A stretch of 64,000 nucleotides of DNA, taken from positions 433,593 to 497,592 of the forward strand of contig NZ_JAPSJL010000002.1 in assembly GCF_031178195.1 (NCBI RefSeq). The letters are read 5' to 3'. Below, piece after piece: positions 43,535-53,466 of the stretch; within the stretch, counting starts at the first letter, position 1; each line of letters begins with the position of its first letter. Both the position numbers and the translations under genes were made by a program. The notes beneath the pieces are model-generated. The model had not been told where the DNA came from, did not search any database, and saw nothing but the letters and a program-made list of their open reading frames with translations. This DNA comes from Zhihengliuella sp. Its GTDB lineage: Bacteria; Actinomycetota; Actinomycetes; Actinomycetales; Micrococcaceae.

Positions 43535-46069
43535 ATGAATCTCATCGACTTGCTGCCCTCCGGCTCCCACGGTGCCACACCGGAGACGACCTACGAGTCC
43601 TTCCTGCGGTGGGTCGAGGACCGCGGCATCGGACTCTACCCCGCACAGGACGAGGCCGTCATGGAGCTCGTCCAGGGGAACAACGTCATCCTGGCCACAC
43701 CCACGGGGTCGGGGAAGTCGCTCGTGGCGGTCGCCGCGCACTTCTACTCCCTCACGCGCGGTGAGGTCAGCTTCTACACGGCGCCGATCAAGGCGCTCGT
43801 CTCCGAGAAGTTCTTCGCCCTCTGCGATATCTTCGGCGCCGATAATGTCGGCCTCATCACGGGGGACTCGTCGGTGAACGCCGATGCGCCGATCATCTGC
43901 TGCACGGCCGAGATCCTGGCCAACATGGCCCTGCGCGAGGGCGACCAGGCCGACGTCGGGACCGTGGTCATGGACGAGTTCCACTTCTACTCGGATCCGC
44001 AGCGCGGCTGGGCGTGGCAGTTGCCGCTGCTCGAGCTGCCCCAGTCCCAGTTCCTCCTGATGTCCGCCACCCTCGGCGACGTGACGCGGTTCGAGGACGA
44101 GCTCACCGCCCGCACGGGACGGCACACGACGACGGTCGCCCACGCCGAGCGTCCGATCCCCCTGCACTTCTACTACTCCGAGCAGCCGGTGCAGGAGCAG
44201 GTCGAGGAGCTGCTCAGCACCCGCCAGACCCCGGTCTACATCGTGCACTTCAGCCAGCTCGATGCGATCGAGCGGGCCCAGGGCCTGCTGAGCGTGGCGG
44301 TCTGCACGCGGGAGGAGAAGGAGCGCATCGCGGAGCTCGTCGGCGGGTTCCGGTTCTCGGCCGGATTCGGCAAGACGCTGAACAAGCTCGTCCGGCACGG
44401 CATCGGCGTCCACCACGCCGGCATGCTGCCCAAGTACCGCCGGCTCGTGGAGCAGCTCGCCCAGGCGGGGCTGCTGAAGGTCATCTGCGGCACCGACACG
44501 CTCGGCGTCGGGATCAACGTGCCGATCCGGACCGTTCTCATCACCGCGCTGACCAAGTTCGACGGCACACGCATGCGGGCCCTGAACGCCCGCGAGTTCC
44601 ACCAGATCGCCGGGCGCGCCGGTCGCGCCGGCTTCGACACCGCCGGCACGGTGGTGGTGCAGGCACCCGAGTACGTGATCGAGAACAAGAAGGCCATGGA
44701 GAAGGCCGTCGCCAAGTTCGGGGACGACTCCAAGAAGCTCCGGCAGATCCCGAAGAAGAAGGCGCCCCAGGGGTTCGTCTCCTGGAGCGACAAGACCTTC
44801 GACCGGCTGGTCTCCGCGTCGCCGGAGCCGCTCACCTCGAGCTTCAAGATCACGCACGCGATGATCATGAATCTCCTCGAGCGCCCCGGCGACTCGTTCG
44901 CCGCGGCCCGGCGGCTGCTCACCGAGAACCACGAGACGCCGACGCGCCAGCGGGTCCTGCAGCGCCAGGCGCTGGGCATCCTGCGGGAGCTGCTCGCCAC
45001 CGGCGTCGTCGTGCGGCGGCCCGAACCGGACGAGTACGGCAACATGCTCGCCCTCACCGTGGACCTGCCGCAGAACTTCGCCCTCAACCAGCCCCTCTCC
45101 CCCTTCGCCCTGGCGGCCTTCGAGCTGCTGGACCGGGAGGCGCCGTCGTACGCGCTCGACGTGGTCTCCATCGTCGAGGCGACCCTCGACGATCCGCGCC
45201 AGGTGCTCTCGCTGCAGGAGAAGAAGGCGCGCGGCGAGGCGATCGCGCGGATGAAGGCCGACGGCGTCGGGTACGACGAGCGCATGAACGCCCTGGACGA
45301 GATCACCTACGCCAAGCCGCTCGCGGACCTCCTCGAGGAGAACTTCGAGACGTACCGCCACGGAGCCCCGTGGCTGGGCGACTTCGAGCTGGCGCCCAAG
45401 TCGGTGGTCCGCGACATGTACGAGCGCGCGATGTCCTTCACCGACTACGTGAACTTCTACCAGCTGGCCCGGTCCGAGGGCGTGCTGCTGCGCTACCTGA
45501 CCGACGCCTACAAGGCGCTGCAGCAGACCGTGCCGCAGGACGCGCTGCGCGAGGACCTCGAGGACCTCGTCGCCTGGCTCGGCGAGATGGTGCGCCAGAT
45601 CGACTCGAGCCTGCTCGACGAGTGGGAGCAGCTGTCCCGCGGCGACATGCCGGAGGACCACCGCGACGAGATCGTGCCGCCCGAGCCCGAGCGCCTGACG
45701 TCCAACGAACGCGCGTTCCGCGTGATGGTCCGCAACGAGATGTTCCGGCGCGTGCAGCTCTTCGCGGACGAGCAGGAGCAGGCGCTCGGCGAGCTCGACG
45801 GCCCGGCCGGCTTCGATGCGGACGCCTGGGCCGAGACGATGGACGAGTACTTCGACGAGCACGAGGACATCGACGACGGCCCCGGAGGCCGCGGCCAGGA
45901 GTACTTCATCCTCACCCAGGGCCGCGAACGCTGGACCGTGCGGCAGATCTTCAAAGACCCCGCCGGTCACCGGGACTGGGGCATCGACGCCTACGTCGAT
46001 CTCGCCGCCTCGGACGAGGCTGGCGAGGCGGTCGTGACGATCACCCGCATCGGTCGCCTCGACGGCTGA
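43535..46069 (+). CDS. Ski2-like DEAD/DEAH helicase with DUF3516 domain
   Basis: Second Ski2-like helicase in the window, 844 residues. Walker A is ATPTGSGKS (54-62), then T-A-P-I-K-A-L-V-S-E-K (Ia), motif II D-E-F-H (147-150), S-A-T-L-G-D (III), and [10 protein letters not shown] (VI, near 362). From about 385 to the end the sequence is the DUF3516 region, with Y-V-N-F-Y-Q-L-A-R-S-E-G-V-L-L-R-Y-L-T-D and a charged tail. Such proteins are almost restricted to actinobacteria; RNA processing is assumed. The start is ATG 43535. Confidence 0.92.
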   Translation: MNLIDLLPSGSHGATPETTYESFLRWVEDRGIGLYPAQDEAVMELVQGNNVILATPTGSGKSLVAVAAHFYSLTRGEVSFYTAPIKALVSEKFFALCDIFGADNVGLITGDSSVNADAPIICCTAEILANMALREGDQADVGTVVMDEFHFYSDPQRGWAWQLPLLELPQSQFLLMSATLGDVTRFEDELTARTGRHTTTVAHAERPIPLHFYYSEQPVQEQVEELLSTRQTPVYIVHFSQLDAIERAQGLLSVAVCTREEKERIAELVGGFRFSAGFGKTLNKLVRHGIGVHHAGMLPKYRRLVEQLAQAGLLKVICGTDTLGVGINVPIRTVLITALTKFDGTRMRALNAREFHQIAGRAGRAGFDTAGTVVVQAPEYVIENKKAMEKAVAKFGDDSKKLRQIPKKKAPQGFVSWSDKTFDRLVSASPEPLTSSFKITHAMIMNLLERPGDSFAAARRLLTENHETPTRQRVLQRQALGILRELLATGVVVRRPEPDEYGNMLALTVDLPQNFALNQPLSPFALAAFELLDREAPSYALDVVSIVEATLDDPRQVLSLQEKKARGEAIARMKADGVGYDERMNALDEITYAKPLADLLEENFETYRHGAPWLGDFELAPKSVVRDMYERAMSFTDYVNFYQLARSEGVLLRYLTDAYKALQQTVPQDALREDLEDLVAWLGEMVRQIDSSLLDEWEQLSRGDMPEDHRDEIVPPEPERLTSNERAFRVMVRNEMFRRVQLFADEQEQALGELDGPAGFDADAWAETMDEYFDEHEDIDDGPGGRGQEYFILTQGRERWTVRQIFKDPAGHRDWGIDAYVDLAASDEAGEAVVTITRIGRLDG

Positions 46070-46119
46070 GGCCAGCCGGTTCGGCGGTCGCGGAGGCGTG
46101 AGCCGCGTACCCGTCCCGG

Positions 46120-46962
46120 TCAGGCCGCCGTGGCCGCCGCGATCATCGTCGCGACGCTGATGCCGGTCCCGAGCAGGGCGTAGGCCGCCACCGGCACCGA
46201 GAACACCCACTCCCGCCAAGACCCGGTGGTTCCGAGCACGGGGACGGACACGTGACCGTTGCGGCGCCAGATACTGTTGGCCACCGGGGCGTGGTGGAGG
46301 CTCCGCGGCCGCTTCCATCGGACCGGCCACAGCGGGTTCACACCGCCGACGGTGAGCAGGTCCCCGAGGATGTGGGCGGCGACGCCAACGCCTGTGGCGG
46401 CGACGAACCAGCGCGGGTCCTCCGGGCTGAACAGTGCGACGGCGGCGCCGCAGACCGCACCGACGACCCACGGGGTGCGCTGGAGCCGGTCCGGGATGAA
46501 CCGAAGGGCCTTGGCGGCGAGCGAGGCCAGGAGGATCGTGCACAGGCCGGGCCCGACGTCGGCTCGGCCGAGGCCCGGGACGTCGACGTGCCAGAGTCCA
46601 GCGATCCAAGCCACCACCATGAACCCGGCGATGCCGACCAGCGAGTGTGTCCCCTGCCGGTGCCCGCCCGCGATCCGCCCGAGGAACGCCGACAGTGCGT
46701 TGGTCACGGGCGGCAGCGAGCGGGCGATGGTCGCGTGCCGGTGGTCCGCGTCAGGCAGCAACGCCGCGCCGGCGCAGACCAGCGCACCCGTGGCCACGCC
46801 GCCGGGAGCGTCGCCGAAGAGGCCGAGTCCCAGGGTGACGGCCTCCGGGACAGAGCCCCCCAGGACGGGAATGGACTGCAGCCAGTCGAGCCGCACGGTC
46901 GCCGAGGACGCCAGCGCGACCCAGGCCGCCGCCCCGCAGGCGGCGTGGTTTCCTCCCAGCAC
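46120..46962 (-). CDS. Metal-dependent hydrolase, YdjM/DUF457 membrane family
   Basis: Membrane protein of 280 residues, related to the YdjM (LexA-regulated) inner-membrane hydrolase family. The N-terminal N-H-A-A-C-G-A-A (His5) and L-L-P-D-A-D-H-R-H (near 70-78), then H-R-Q-G-T-H-S-L (near 101-108) and A-H-I-L-G-D-L-L-T (near 200) give the metal-binding His/Asp set. Several membrane helices lie between. GTG start overlaps the last base of the Nif3-like stop (TAGTG), so it is coupled to that gene. Catalytic activity has not been established for the family. Confidence 0.82.
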   Translation of the reverse strand: MLGGNHAACGAAAWVALASSATVRLDWLQSIPVLGGSVPEAVTLGLGLFGDAPGGVATGALVCAGAALLPDADHRHATIARSLPPVTNALSAFLGRIAGGHRQGTHSLVGIAGFMVVAWIAGLWHVDVPGLGRADVGPGLCTILLASLAAKALRFIPDRLQRTPWVVGAVCGAAVALFSPEDPRWFVAATGVGVAAHILGDLLTVGGVNPLWPVRWKRPRSLHHAPVANSIWRRNGHVSVPVLGTTGSWREWVFSVPVAAYALLGTGISVATMIAAATAA

Positions 46963-48125
46963 TACGGGGTGAGGACGAAGTCCCAGGGATCAGTGTTGAT
47001 CCCGCTGACCATGACGTCGACGCCGAAGTCCTGGTCGAGCAGAACATTCTCGAGAGCCTCGGCGGCCGCCGGCAGCCACAGCCACTCGCTGGCGAAGTGC
47101 GACACGTCGATCAGGAACGGGCGCTCGCCGCGGGCGGTTTCCCGTGCCTCGGACGCCGGGTGGTGGCGCAGGTCGGCGGTGACGTACACGTCGGCGCCCG
47201 AGGCGCGGACGGCGTCGAACAGGCTGTCGCCGGCGCCGCCGCAGACAGCGATCCTGCTGACAACGGCGTCGGCGTCGCCGGCCACGCGGACTCCTCCGGC
47301 CACAGCGGGCATCGCGGAGAAGACGCGTCGCGCGAAGTCGCCGAGCGTGGTCGCCTGCTCGAGGCGTCCCACCCGGCCGATGCCCTCCTCGGGCAGACCC
47401 GCGTCGGCGACCGCGAGCGGCGCGACATCCGTGAGTCCGAGGATGTCGGCCAGCACGTCGGAGACTCCCCCGACGGCGGAGTCCCCGTTGGTGTGGACGG
47501 TGAGGAGGGCGCAGCCGCCCTCGATGAGCTCGTGGACGACCTCGCCCTTCGCCGTGGTGTCGGCGACCGAGTTCACGCCGCGGAGCAGCAGCGGGTGGTG
47601 GGTGATCAGCAGGTCGACCTCGCGGCGGACGGCGTCGCGCGCGACCTCCAGCGTCGGGTCGACGGCGAACATGATGCGACGCACGGGGCGGTGGAGGCGG
47701 CCGGCCACCAGACCGACTCTGTCCCACTCCTCGGCGAGCGAGGCCGGCCACAGCTCCTCGACGGCGACCAGCACGTCGCCCAGCGTGGGGTTCGACCCGT
47801 CCCGCTGCTCCACGGTCCCACCGGCAGTGTCACCGACGTCGTCCGGCGCCGGACCGCCGTCGTCGGTGGCGTCCGCGGCCGGGACGGCGCCGACGTCCTC
47901 CGACTGGCCCTCCGATCGGGAGTCGGAGGCCTGGGCTGCAGCCCCGTCCGGAGCGGCCTCCCCCTGGGCAGCTTCGTCCCGAGCGCTGCCCGGGGAACCC
48001 GACTGGTCCGGGGCCGGTTCGGGCGACCCGGTTCCGGCGGGGGCGGCGTTCGCCGACGCGGGCTCCGGCGGCGTGGCCTGCGGATCCCCAGACGTGGCGG
48101 CGTCGTTGCGCGATTCGTCCTGCAT
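46962..48125 (-). CDS. Nif3-like dinuclear metal centre protein with N-terminal low-complexity extension
   Basis: Conserved NIF3/YbgI family, 387 residues; proposed GTP cyclohydrolase I type 2-like hydrolase, true role uncertain. The folded part begins near residue 112 (N-P-T-L-G-D-V-L-V-A-V-E-E-L-W-P). Metal ligands: I-T-H-H-P-L-L-L-R-G (near 176), H-T-N-G-D (near 210) and H-F-A-S-E near the end. The first 110 residues are almost only Ala, Pro, Asp, Glu, Gly and Ser, an unusual disordered extension not needed for the fold. ATG 48125 was chosen as the first Met after the upstream Arg-rich noise; the true start could be internal. Confidence 0.85.
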   Translation of the reverse strand: MQDESRNDAATSGDPQATPPEPASANAAPAGTGSPEPAPDQSGSPGSARDEAAQGEAAPDGAAAQASDSRSEGQSEDVGAVPAADATDDGGPAPDDVGDTAGGTVEQRDGSNPTLGDVLVAVEELWPASLAEEWDRVGLVAGRLHRPVRRIMFAVDPTLEVARDAVRREVDLLITHHPLLLRGVNSVADTTAKGEVVHELIEGGCALLTVHTNGDSAVGGVSDVLADILGLTDVAPLAVADAGLPEEGIGRVGRLEQATTLGDFARRVFSAMPAVAGGVRVAGDADAVVSRIAVCGGAGDSLFDAVRASGADVYVTADLRHHPASEARETARGERPFLIDVSHFASEWLWLPAAAEALENVLLDQDFGVDVMVSGINTDPWDFVLTP

Positions 48126-48223
48126 GCGTCTACCGTACCGGCGCGCGGGCGCGCGGGCGCGTTGGTCAGCGGTCGCGCCGCAGTGTGCCACGTCACACCC
48201 GGCCACGCCGCCGAGGGAGCGAA

Positions 48224-48249
48224 GGAATGCCTGCACGGGCCGGCGCGTT
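48224..48249 (+). promoter_or_regulatory. SigR/SigH-type promoter of msrA
   Basis: GGAAT (48224-48228), exactly 18 bases, GTT (48247-48249): full match to the SigR consensus. The predicted start point falls within a few bases of the msrA GTG (48259), so the message is probably leaderless. Methionine sulfoxide reductases are known SigR targets in Streptomyces. Confidence 0.68.
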
Positions 48250-48258
48250 GACCCGACT

Positions 48259-48822
48259 GTGACTGATACGAACAGCGACCCCAGGGGACCGGAGACCTAC
48301 TATCTCGGCGGAGGCTGCTTCTGGTGCCTCGACGCCGTCTATCGGAAGATCCGGGGCGTCACCGACGTCGTCTCCGGGTACCAGGGCGGGCATACGCCCG
48401 ACCCGCACTATCGCGAGGTCTGCAGCGGCCACACCGGGCACGCCGAGGTCGTCGCCGTGACGTTCGATCCGGCGGTGGTGCCGAGCGACGTCATCCTGTC
48501 GATCTTCTTCACGATGCACGATCCGACCACGCTGAACCGGCAGGGGTACGACGTCGGCACGCAGTACCGCTCCGTCATGTTCTACACCGACGAGCGGCAG
48601 CGCCGGACCTTCCATGCCGCTATCGAGCGGCACCAGAGCGACTGGCCGGCGCCCCTCGTCACCGAGGTGTCGAGAGCGCCGAGATTCTACCCAGCCGAGG
48701 ACATCCACCAGGATTTCTACGCCAAGAACCCGGGAGAGGGTTATTGCCAGGTCATAATCAACCCCAAGTTGAGCAAGGCGAGACAGTATTACGCCACGTG
48801 GCTCATGACCCCTCAGCACTGA
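48259..48822 (+). CDS. msrA: Peptide-methionine (S)-S-oxide reductase MsrA
   Basis: Repairs oxidised methionine. 187 residues; the catalytic motif L-G-G-G-C-F-W-C (Cys20) is followed by [10 protein letters not shown] and the [12 protein letters not shown] and H-A-E-V-V segments. Q-Y-R-S-V and Y-C-Q-V-I-I-N-P-K near the C-terminus complete the family. GTG 48259 gives a natural short N-terminus and lacks a ribosome binding site, which fits a leaderless transcript from the adjacent SigR-type promoter. It may be followed by cysK-cysE in the same direction 100 bases on. Confidence 0.94.
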   Translation: MTDTNSDPRGPETYYLGGGCFWCLDAVYRKIRGVTDVVSGYQGGHTPDPHYREVCSGHTGHAEVVAVTFDPAVVPSDVILSIFFTMHDPTTLNRQGYDVGTQYRSVMFYTDERQRRTFHAAIERHQSDWPAPLVTEVSRAPRFYPAEDIHQDFYAKNPGEGYCQVIINPKLSKARQYYATWLMTPQH

Positions 48823-48922
48823 CCGGCGAACTTCCCGGCGACGAATAGGGTGGACGCGTATGTCAGGGCGCGTCAGAGGCACCGCTGCACGTCCCGATCC
48901 GAACCATCAGATAGGACAGTTC

Positions 48923-49855
48923 ATGGGCAAGATCTATGACAACGTGACCGAACTCGTGGGCCGCACCCCGCTCGTGCGGCTCAACCGCCTCGCCGAGGGC
49001 CTCCCCGGCGACGTCGCCGTGAAGCTGGAGTTCTTCAACCCCGCCAACAGCGTCAAGGACCGCATCGGCGTGGCAATCATCGACGCCGCCGAGCGCGCCG
49101 GCGAGCTCCGTCCGGGCGGGACCATCGTGGAGGGCACCTCCGGCAACACGGGCATCGCCCTGGCGATGGTCGGCGCGGCACGCGGGTACCGGGTCATCCT
49201 CACCATGCCGGAGACCATGTCCACCGAGCGCCGGGTGATGCTCCGCGCCTTCGGCGCCGAGATCGTCCTGACGCCGGGCTCCGAGGGCATGCGCGGCGCC
49301 GTCGAGAAGGCGAAGCAGATCGTCGCCACCACGGAGAACGCCATCTGGGCGCGGCAGTTCGCCAACCCGGCCAACGCCGAGATCCACCGCGCCACCACCG
49401 GCCAGGAGATCTGGGACGACACGGATGGCGCGGTCGACGTCCTCGTGTCCGGCATCGGCACGGGCGGCACCATCACCGGCGCCGGCAACCTGCTCAAGGA
49501 GCTGAAGCCGTCGGTGAAGATCGTCGCCGTCGAGCCGAAGGACTCCGCGATCCTCAACGGCGGCACGCCCGGGCCGCACAAGATCCAGGGTCTGGGCGCC
49601 AACTTCGTGCCGGAGATCCTGGACACCAACGTCTACGACGAGGTGCTGGACGCGACCGTCGAGGACTCGGTCACCACCGCGCGCGAGCTGGGAACCCAGG
49701 AGGGCATCCTGGGCGGCATCTCCTCCGGTGCGGCGGTCTGGGGTGCGCTCCAGGTCGCGGCGCGTCCGGAGAGCCAGGGCAAGCTCATCGTCGCCGTGGT
49801 GCCGGACTTCGGCGAACGCTACATCTCCACGCTGCTGTACGACGACATCCGCTGA
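48923..49855 (+). CDS. cysK: Cysteine synthase (O-acetylserine sulfhydrylase)
   Basis: PLP enzyme that makes cysteine from O-acetylserine and sulfide. 310 residues. The PLP lysine is in N-S-V-K-D-R (Lys45), the phosphate loop T-S-G-N-T-G-I near 73, and G-I-G-T-G-G-T near 178. Substrate loop E-G-T-S-G-N-T. ATG 48923 follows AGGACAG. The next gene, cysE, makes the substrate, and the two proteins typically form the cysteine synthase complex. Confidence 0.96.
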   Translation: MGKIYDNVTELVGRTPLVRLNRLAEGLPGDVAVKLEFFNPANSVKDRIGVAIIDAAERAGELRPGGTIVEGTSGNTGIALAMVGAARGYRVILTMPETMSTERRVMLRAFGAEIVLTPGSEGMRGAVEKAKQIVATTENAIWARQFANPANAEIHRATTGQEIWDDTDGAVDVLVSGIGTGGTITGAGNLLKELKPSVKIVAVEPKDSAILNGGTPGPHKIQGLGANFVPEILDTNVYDEVLDATVEDSVTTARELGTQEGILGGISSGAAVWGALQVAARPESQGKLIVAVVPDFGERYISTLLYDDIR

Positions 49856-49876
49856 CCGAAGGCTAGGCATCCCCAC

Positions 49877-50461
49877 GTGAGTTTCCTGTCCCGGCTGAAA
49901 GAGGATCTGGTCGGCGCCCGTGCGCACGATCCCGCTGCGCGCGGCGACGTCGAGAACTTCCTGGCGTACTCGGGCCTGCACGCGATCTGGTTCCACCGCG
50001 TCGCGCACCGGCTGTGGCAGCGGCCCGAGCTGAGACTGCCGGCCCGGTTGCTGTCCCAGTTCGCGCGGTTCCTGACGGGAATCGAGATCCACCCGGGTGC
50101 CACGATCGGGCGGCGCTTCTTCATCGACCACGGGTCCGGCGTCGTGATCGGCGAGACGGCCGAGGTGGGCGACGACGTGATGCTCTACCACGGCGTGACC
50201 CTCGGCGGTCGCTCGCTGGCCAAGACCAAGCGGCACCCCACGATCGGCGACCGGGTGGTGATCGGCGCGGGGGCGAAAGTCCTCGGCCCGATCACCATCG
50301 GCGCTGACTCGGCGATCGGCGCCAACGCCGTCGTGGTGAAGGACGCTCCCCCGCACTCGATCGTGACGGGCATCCCTGCGGTCAACCGGCCACGGCGCCC
50401 GGAGGAGCACAAGCCGGCCGTCGACCCGGCCGAGTACGTGGACCCGGCCATCTGGATCTGA
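49877..50461 (+). CDS. cysE: Serine O-acetyltransferase
   Basis: Acetylates serine with acetyl-CoA, the committed step of cysteine synthesis. 194 residues: short N-terminal helices, then left-handed hexapeptide repeats with [11 protein letters not shown] (near 70), the catalytic [10 protein letters not shown] (near 90), G-V-T-L-G-G and a final G-I-P-A. The C-terminal tail ends P-A-I-W-I, and a terminal Ile that docks in CysK is expected. GTG start, 21 bases after cysK. A strong terminator follows. Confidence 0.95.
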   Translation: MSFLSRLKEDLVGARAHDPAARGDVENFLAYSGLHAIWFHRVAHRLWQRPELRLPARLLSQFARFLTGIEIHPGATIGRRFFIDHGSGVVIGETAEVGDDVMLYHGVTLGGRSLAKTKRHPTIGDRVVIGAGAKVLGPITIGADSAIGANAVVVKDAPPHSIVTGIPAVNRPRRPEEHKPAVDPAEYVDPAIWI

Positions 50462-50479
50462 CCGGCCCCTGGTCCCGGA

Positions 50480-50521
50480 CACGAAGGAGCCCCGCGGCAT
50501 CAGCCGCGGGGCTCCTTCGTG
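50480..50521. terminator. Terminator between cysE and rpsD
   Basis: Perfect 19-base-pair stem (50480-50498 with 50503-50521) around loop ATCA. It serves cysE and the convergent rpsD. No long T tract, as often in actinobacteria. Confidence 0.85.
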
Positions 50522-50570
50522 GTATCCCGTCCCACCCGGAGGTGGGACGGGCGCCCGATCCCGGGGGACC

Positions 50571-51197
50571 TTAGCGGGCGTAGTACTCGACGACGAGGTT
50601 CTCTTCGCAGGTCACGGGGACCTCGGAGCGCTTCGGGCGGCGAACGAGCGTGGCCTGCAGCGACTCGAGCTTGACGTCCAGGTAGGACGGCACGGTCGGC
50701 AGGACGTCGCGGTGGGCGCCGGCTGCGGCGAGCTGGAACGGCTCGAACTTCTCCGAGCGCTCGTGGACCGCGATGACCTGGCCCTCGGAGACGCGGAAGG
50801 ACGGGCGGTCCACGCGCTTGCCGTCGACGGTGATGTGGCGGTGCACGACCAGCTGGCGGGCCTGGGCGATGGTGCGGGCGAAGCCGGCACGCAGGACCAG
50901 TGCGTCCAGACGCATCTCCAGCAGCTCGACCAGGTTCTCACCGGTCAGGCCGGCGGTGCGGCGGGCTTCCTCGAAGACGCGCGTCATCTGCGCCTCGCGG
51001 ATGCCGTACTGAGCGCGCAGACGCTGCTTCTCGCGCAGACGGACTGCGTAGTCGCTGTCCTGCTTCTTGCGGGCGCGTCCGTGCTGGCCGGGGCCGTACG
51101 GGCGACGCTCCATGTACTTCTCTGCCTTGGGGGTCAGAGCGATGCCGAGGGCTCGCGAGATGCGAACCTTGCGGCGGGCACGGGTGTTGTTAGCCAC
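50571..51197 (-). CDS. rpsD: 30S ribosomal protein S4
   Basis: Primary 16S rRNA-binding protein of the small subunit and translation-fidelity determinant. 208 residues. The N-terminus (N-N-T-R-A-R-R-K-V-R-I-S-R) lacks the four zinc cysteines of the ancestral form, the zinc-independent type normal for Micrococcaceae. R-P-Y-G-P-G-Q-H-G and the S4 RNA-binding domain L-E-M-R-L-D-A-L-V-L-R-A-G-F-A-R-T-I-A-Q-A-R-Q (about 95-117) are intact. It lies outside the main ribosomal operon. A leader of roughly 150 bases after a TAGGAT (-10-like, 51360-51355) could allow S4 autoregulation. Confidence 0.96.
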   Translation of the reverse strand: MANNTRARRKVRISRALGIALTPKAEKYMERRPYGPGQHGRARKKQDSDYAVRLREKQRLRAQYGIREAQMTRVFEEARRTAGLTGENLVELLEMRLDALVLRAGFARTIAQARQLVVHRHITVDGKRVDRPSFRVSEGQVIAVHERSEKFEPFQLAAAGAHRDVLPTVPSYLDVKLESLQATLVRRPKRSEVPVTCEENLVVEYYAR

Positions 51198-51364
51198 GTG
51201 TCTCCTACTTTCGTTCGGCGGCTGCTTCCACGCTGGCCTCCATGATGGAGAGTTTCGGGGAGCCGCGCCCCGGAGTCCTACAACCGTCGAACCGGCCGGA
51301 CCGCCGGAGCGGGATGCGGGCACGGTGAAACGACGGCTTGCCAGCCGACGTACCATCCTAGCAT

Positions 51365-51395
51365 GCACGGCCCGCCGGGCCGGGGCGGGCCGTGC
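51365..51395 (-). terminator. Terminator of rarA
   Basis: GCACGGCCCGCC (51365-51376) with GGCGGGCCGTGC (51384-51395), seven-base loop, between rarA and rpsD. On the minus strand it is followed at once by TAGGAT (51360-51355), the probable rpsD -10, so terminator and promoter abut. Confidence 0.7.
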
Positions 51396-51399
51396 GGGT

Positions 51400-52863
51400 T
51401 CAGCGGCCGCGGATGATCTCCCGCAGCCGGGCCAGCCGCTCGGAGATGGAGCGCTCGGCGCCGTTCCCCGTGGGCGCGTAGTAGTCGTGTCCCACGAGGT
51501 CGTCGGGGGCGTACTGCTGCTCCGCGACGCCGTGGGGCGCGTCGTGGGAGTACTTGTACCCGGCCCCGTGGCCGAGCTGCTTGGCCCCCGGGTAGTGGGC
51601 GTCGCGCAGGTGGGCGGGCACGCCTTGCCCGCGGCCGGCGCGCACGTCGGCGATCGCCGCGTCCAGCGCCTTGTAGGACGCGTTGGACTTCGGCGCCGTG
51701 GCGAGATGGACAACGGCCTGCGCGAGCACGATGCGGCCCTCCGGCATGCCGATCAGCTGCACGGCCTGCGCCGCGGACACCGCCATCGGCAGAGCCGTCG
51801 GGTCCGCCATCCCGACGTCCTCGCTGGCACTGATGATGATCCGCCGGGCGATGAACCGGGGGTCCTCGCCCGCCTCGATCATCTTGGCCAGGTAGTGCAG
51901 CGCGGCATCCACGTCCGAACCGCGAATGGACTTGATGAAGGCGCTGACGACGTCGTAGTGCTGGTCGCCCGCGCGGTCGTAGCGCTGGGCGGCCACGTCC
52001 ATGGCGCGCTCGGCGTCCTCGAGCGTGACGACGGCGCCGTCGTCGTCCGTCGTCTCCCCGGACTCCTCTACCTCTGGTGCCTGCTCCCCGGCCCCCTGCA
52101 TCGCGCGGTCCCCGCCGGCGGCGGGACCGCTGAGCGCGACGGCGACCGCCGCCTCGAGTGCTGTCAGGGAGCGTCGCGCGTCGCCGCCGGAGAGCTTGAC
52201 CAGGTGCTCGAGCGCCTCGTCCGTGAGGCGGACCGAGCCGTTCAGGCCCCGCTCCTCCTCCACGGCCCGGACCAGCAGGCTGCGGATGTCCTGGTCCTCC
52301 AGCGGCTTCAGCGTCAGCAGCAGCGAGCGCGAGAGTAACGGGGAGACCACGGAGAAGGACGGGTTCTCGGTGGTGGCCGCGACGAGGACCACCCAGCCGT
52401 TCTCCACGCCGGGCAGGAGCGCGTCCTGCTGGGCCTTGTTGAACCGGTGGATCTCGTCGAGGAAGAGGACCGTGGTCCGGCCGTTGAGGTCGCGGTCGGT
52501 CAGCGCCTGGCTCATGACGCGGCGGACGTCCTTGACGCCGGCGGTGATGGCGGAGAGCTCGACGAACTTCCGGCCCGGCCCCCGGGCGATCACGTGGGCG
52601 AGCGTGGTCTTGCCCGTGCCCGGAGGCCCCCAGAGGATGACGCTCGTCAGACCCGCGGGGCCGGCCTTGGCGCCCTGCGCCAGCTGGCGCAGGGGCGAGC
52701 CGGGTCCGAGCAGGTGCTGCTGGCCCACCAGCTCGTCGAGGCTGCGTGGGCGCATCCGGACCGCGAGCGGCGGGAGCGGCCGGGTGCCGCCGTCGTCGGG
52801 CGGCCCGCCCCGCTCTTCCGGCTCGTCGTCGAAGGCCGCCAGGCCGCTGAACAAGTCACTCAC
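51400..52863 (-). CDS. rarA: Replication-associated recombination protein RarA (MgsA)
   Basis: AAA+ ATPase acting at stalled replication forks, related to clamp loaders. 487 residues: Walker A GPPGTGKT (79-86), Walker [10 protein letters not shown] (near 129), sensor 1 A-A-T-T-E-N-P-S, and the C-terminal tetramerisation region with [14 protein letters not shown] and E-D-V-G-M-A-D-P. An acidic, Gly/Glu-rich insert of about 35 residues lies near 245-280. The conserved neighbour order rpsD-rarA is typical of Micrococcales. Confidence 0.95.
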   Translation of the reverse strand: MSDLFSGLAAFDDEPEERGGPPDDGGTRPLPPLAVRMRPRSLDELVGQQHLLGPGSPLRQLAQGAKAGPAGLTSVILWGPPGTGKTTLAHVIARGPGRKFVELSAITAGVKDVRRVMSQALTDRDLNGRTTVLFLDEIHRFNKAQQDALLPGVENGWVVLVAATTENPSFSVVSPLLSRSLLLTLKPLEDQDIRSLLVRAVEEERGLNGSVRLTDEALEHLVKLSGGDARRSLTALEAAVAVALSGPAAGGDRAMQGAGEQAPEVEESGETTDDDGAVVTLEDAERAMDVAAQRYDRAGDQHYDVVSAFIKSIRGSDVDAALHYLAKMIEAGEDPRFIARRIIISASEDVGMADPTALPMAVSAAQAVQLIGMPEGRIVLAQAVVHLATAPKSNASYKALDAAIADVRAGRGQGVPAHLRDAHYPGAKQLGHGAGYKYSHDAPHGVAEQQYAPDDLVGHDYYAPTGNGAERSISERLARLREIIRGR

Positions 52864-52973
52864 GCCCCCAGCCTACTCACCCGGCGCCCGCCGGACGGCC
52901 GCGTCCGCCCTCGGGCGGAGGGCGGTAGAGTCGCGTGCGGCACACCACGGACAGGACCACCGGGAGGACGAGG

Positions 52974-53408
52974 ATGAAGGCGGTCGCGCAACGCGTTGCG
53001 GAGGCACGGGTCACAGTCGAGGGCGAGGTCGTCGGCTCGATCGGGACGGGTCTGCTCGTACTGCTCGGGGTCACGCACGACGACGGTCCGCAGGAGGCCG
53101 TGAAGCTCGCCGAGAAGGTCTGGCGGCTGCGGATGCTCGAGGACGAGCAGTCCTGCGAGAGCGCCGGCGCCCCGTTGCTCGTCGTCAGCCAGTTCACCCT
53201 CTACGGCGAGGTGCGCAAGGGGCGACGGCCGTCCTGGACCCAGGCCTCCGGACGCGATCACTCGGAACCGCTCTACGAGGCGTTCGTCGCGCATCTGCGC
53301 ACCCTGGGCGCCCACGTCGAGACCGGCTCCTTCGGAGCCATGATGGACGTCGCCAGCGTGAACTCCGGACCTTTCACACTGATCGTCGACACCGCCGACC
53401 TGCCGTAG
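52974..53408 (+). CDS. dtd: D-aminoacyl-tRNA deacylase
   Basis: Removes D-amino acids (and glycine mischarged on tRNA-Ala) from tRNA. 144 residues; the two active-site motifs S-Q-F-T-L-Y-G (about 79-85) and N-S-G-P-F-T (near 131-136, cis Gly-Pro) are intact. Opening K-A-V-A-Q-R-V typical of the family. ATG 52974 with AGGACGAGG upstream. Followed by a strong inverted repeat and the convergent aspS. Confidence 0.94.
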   Translation: MKAVAQRVAEARVTVEGEVVGSIGTGLLVLLGVTHDDGPQEAVKLAEKVWRLRMLEDEQSCESAGAPLLVVSQFTLYGEVRKGRRPSWTQASGRDHSEPLYEAFVAHLRTLGAHVETGSFGAMMDVASVNSGPFTLIVDTADLP

Positions 53409-53466
53409 GCGACCCCGGCGCCGGAGCGGTGTCCGGGGGCGTTGCGGCAGAGGTCCCCGGCACAGA

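Noticed and set aside
43139-46609. Open frame of 1156 codons on the minus strand opposite the DUF3516 helicase.
   Set aside because: Shadow of the helicase gene; no recognisable domain, and it crosses real gene boundaries.
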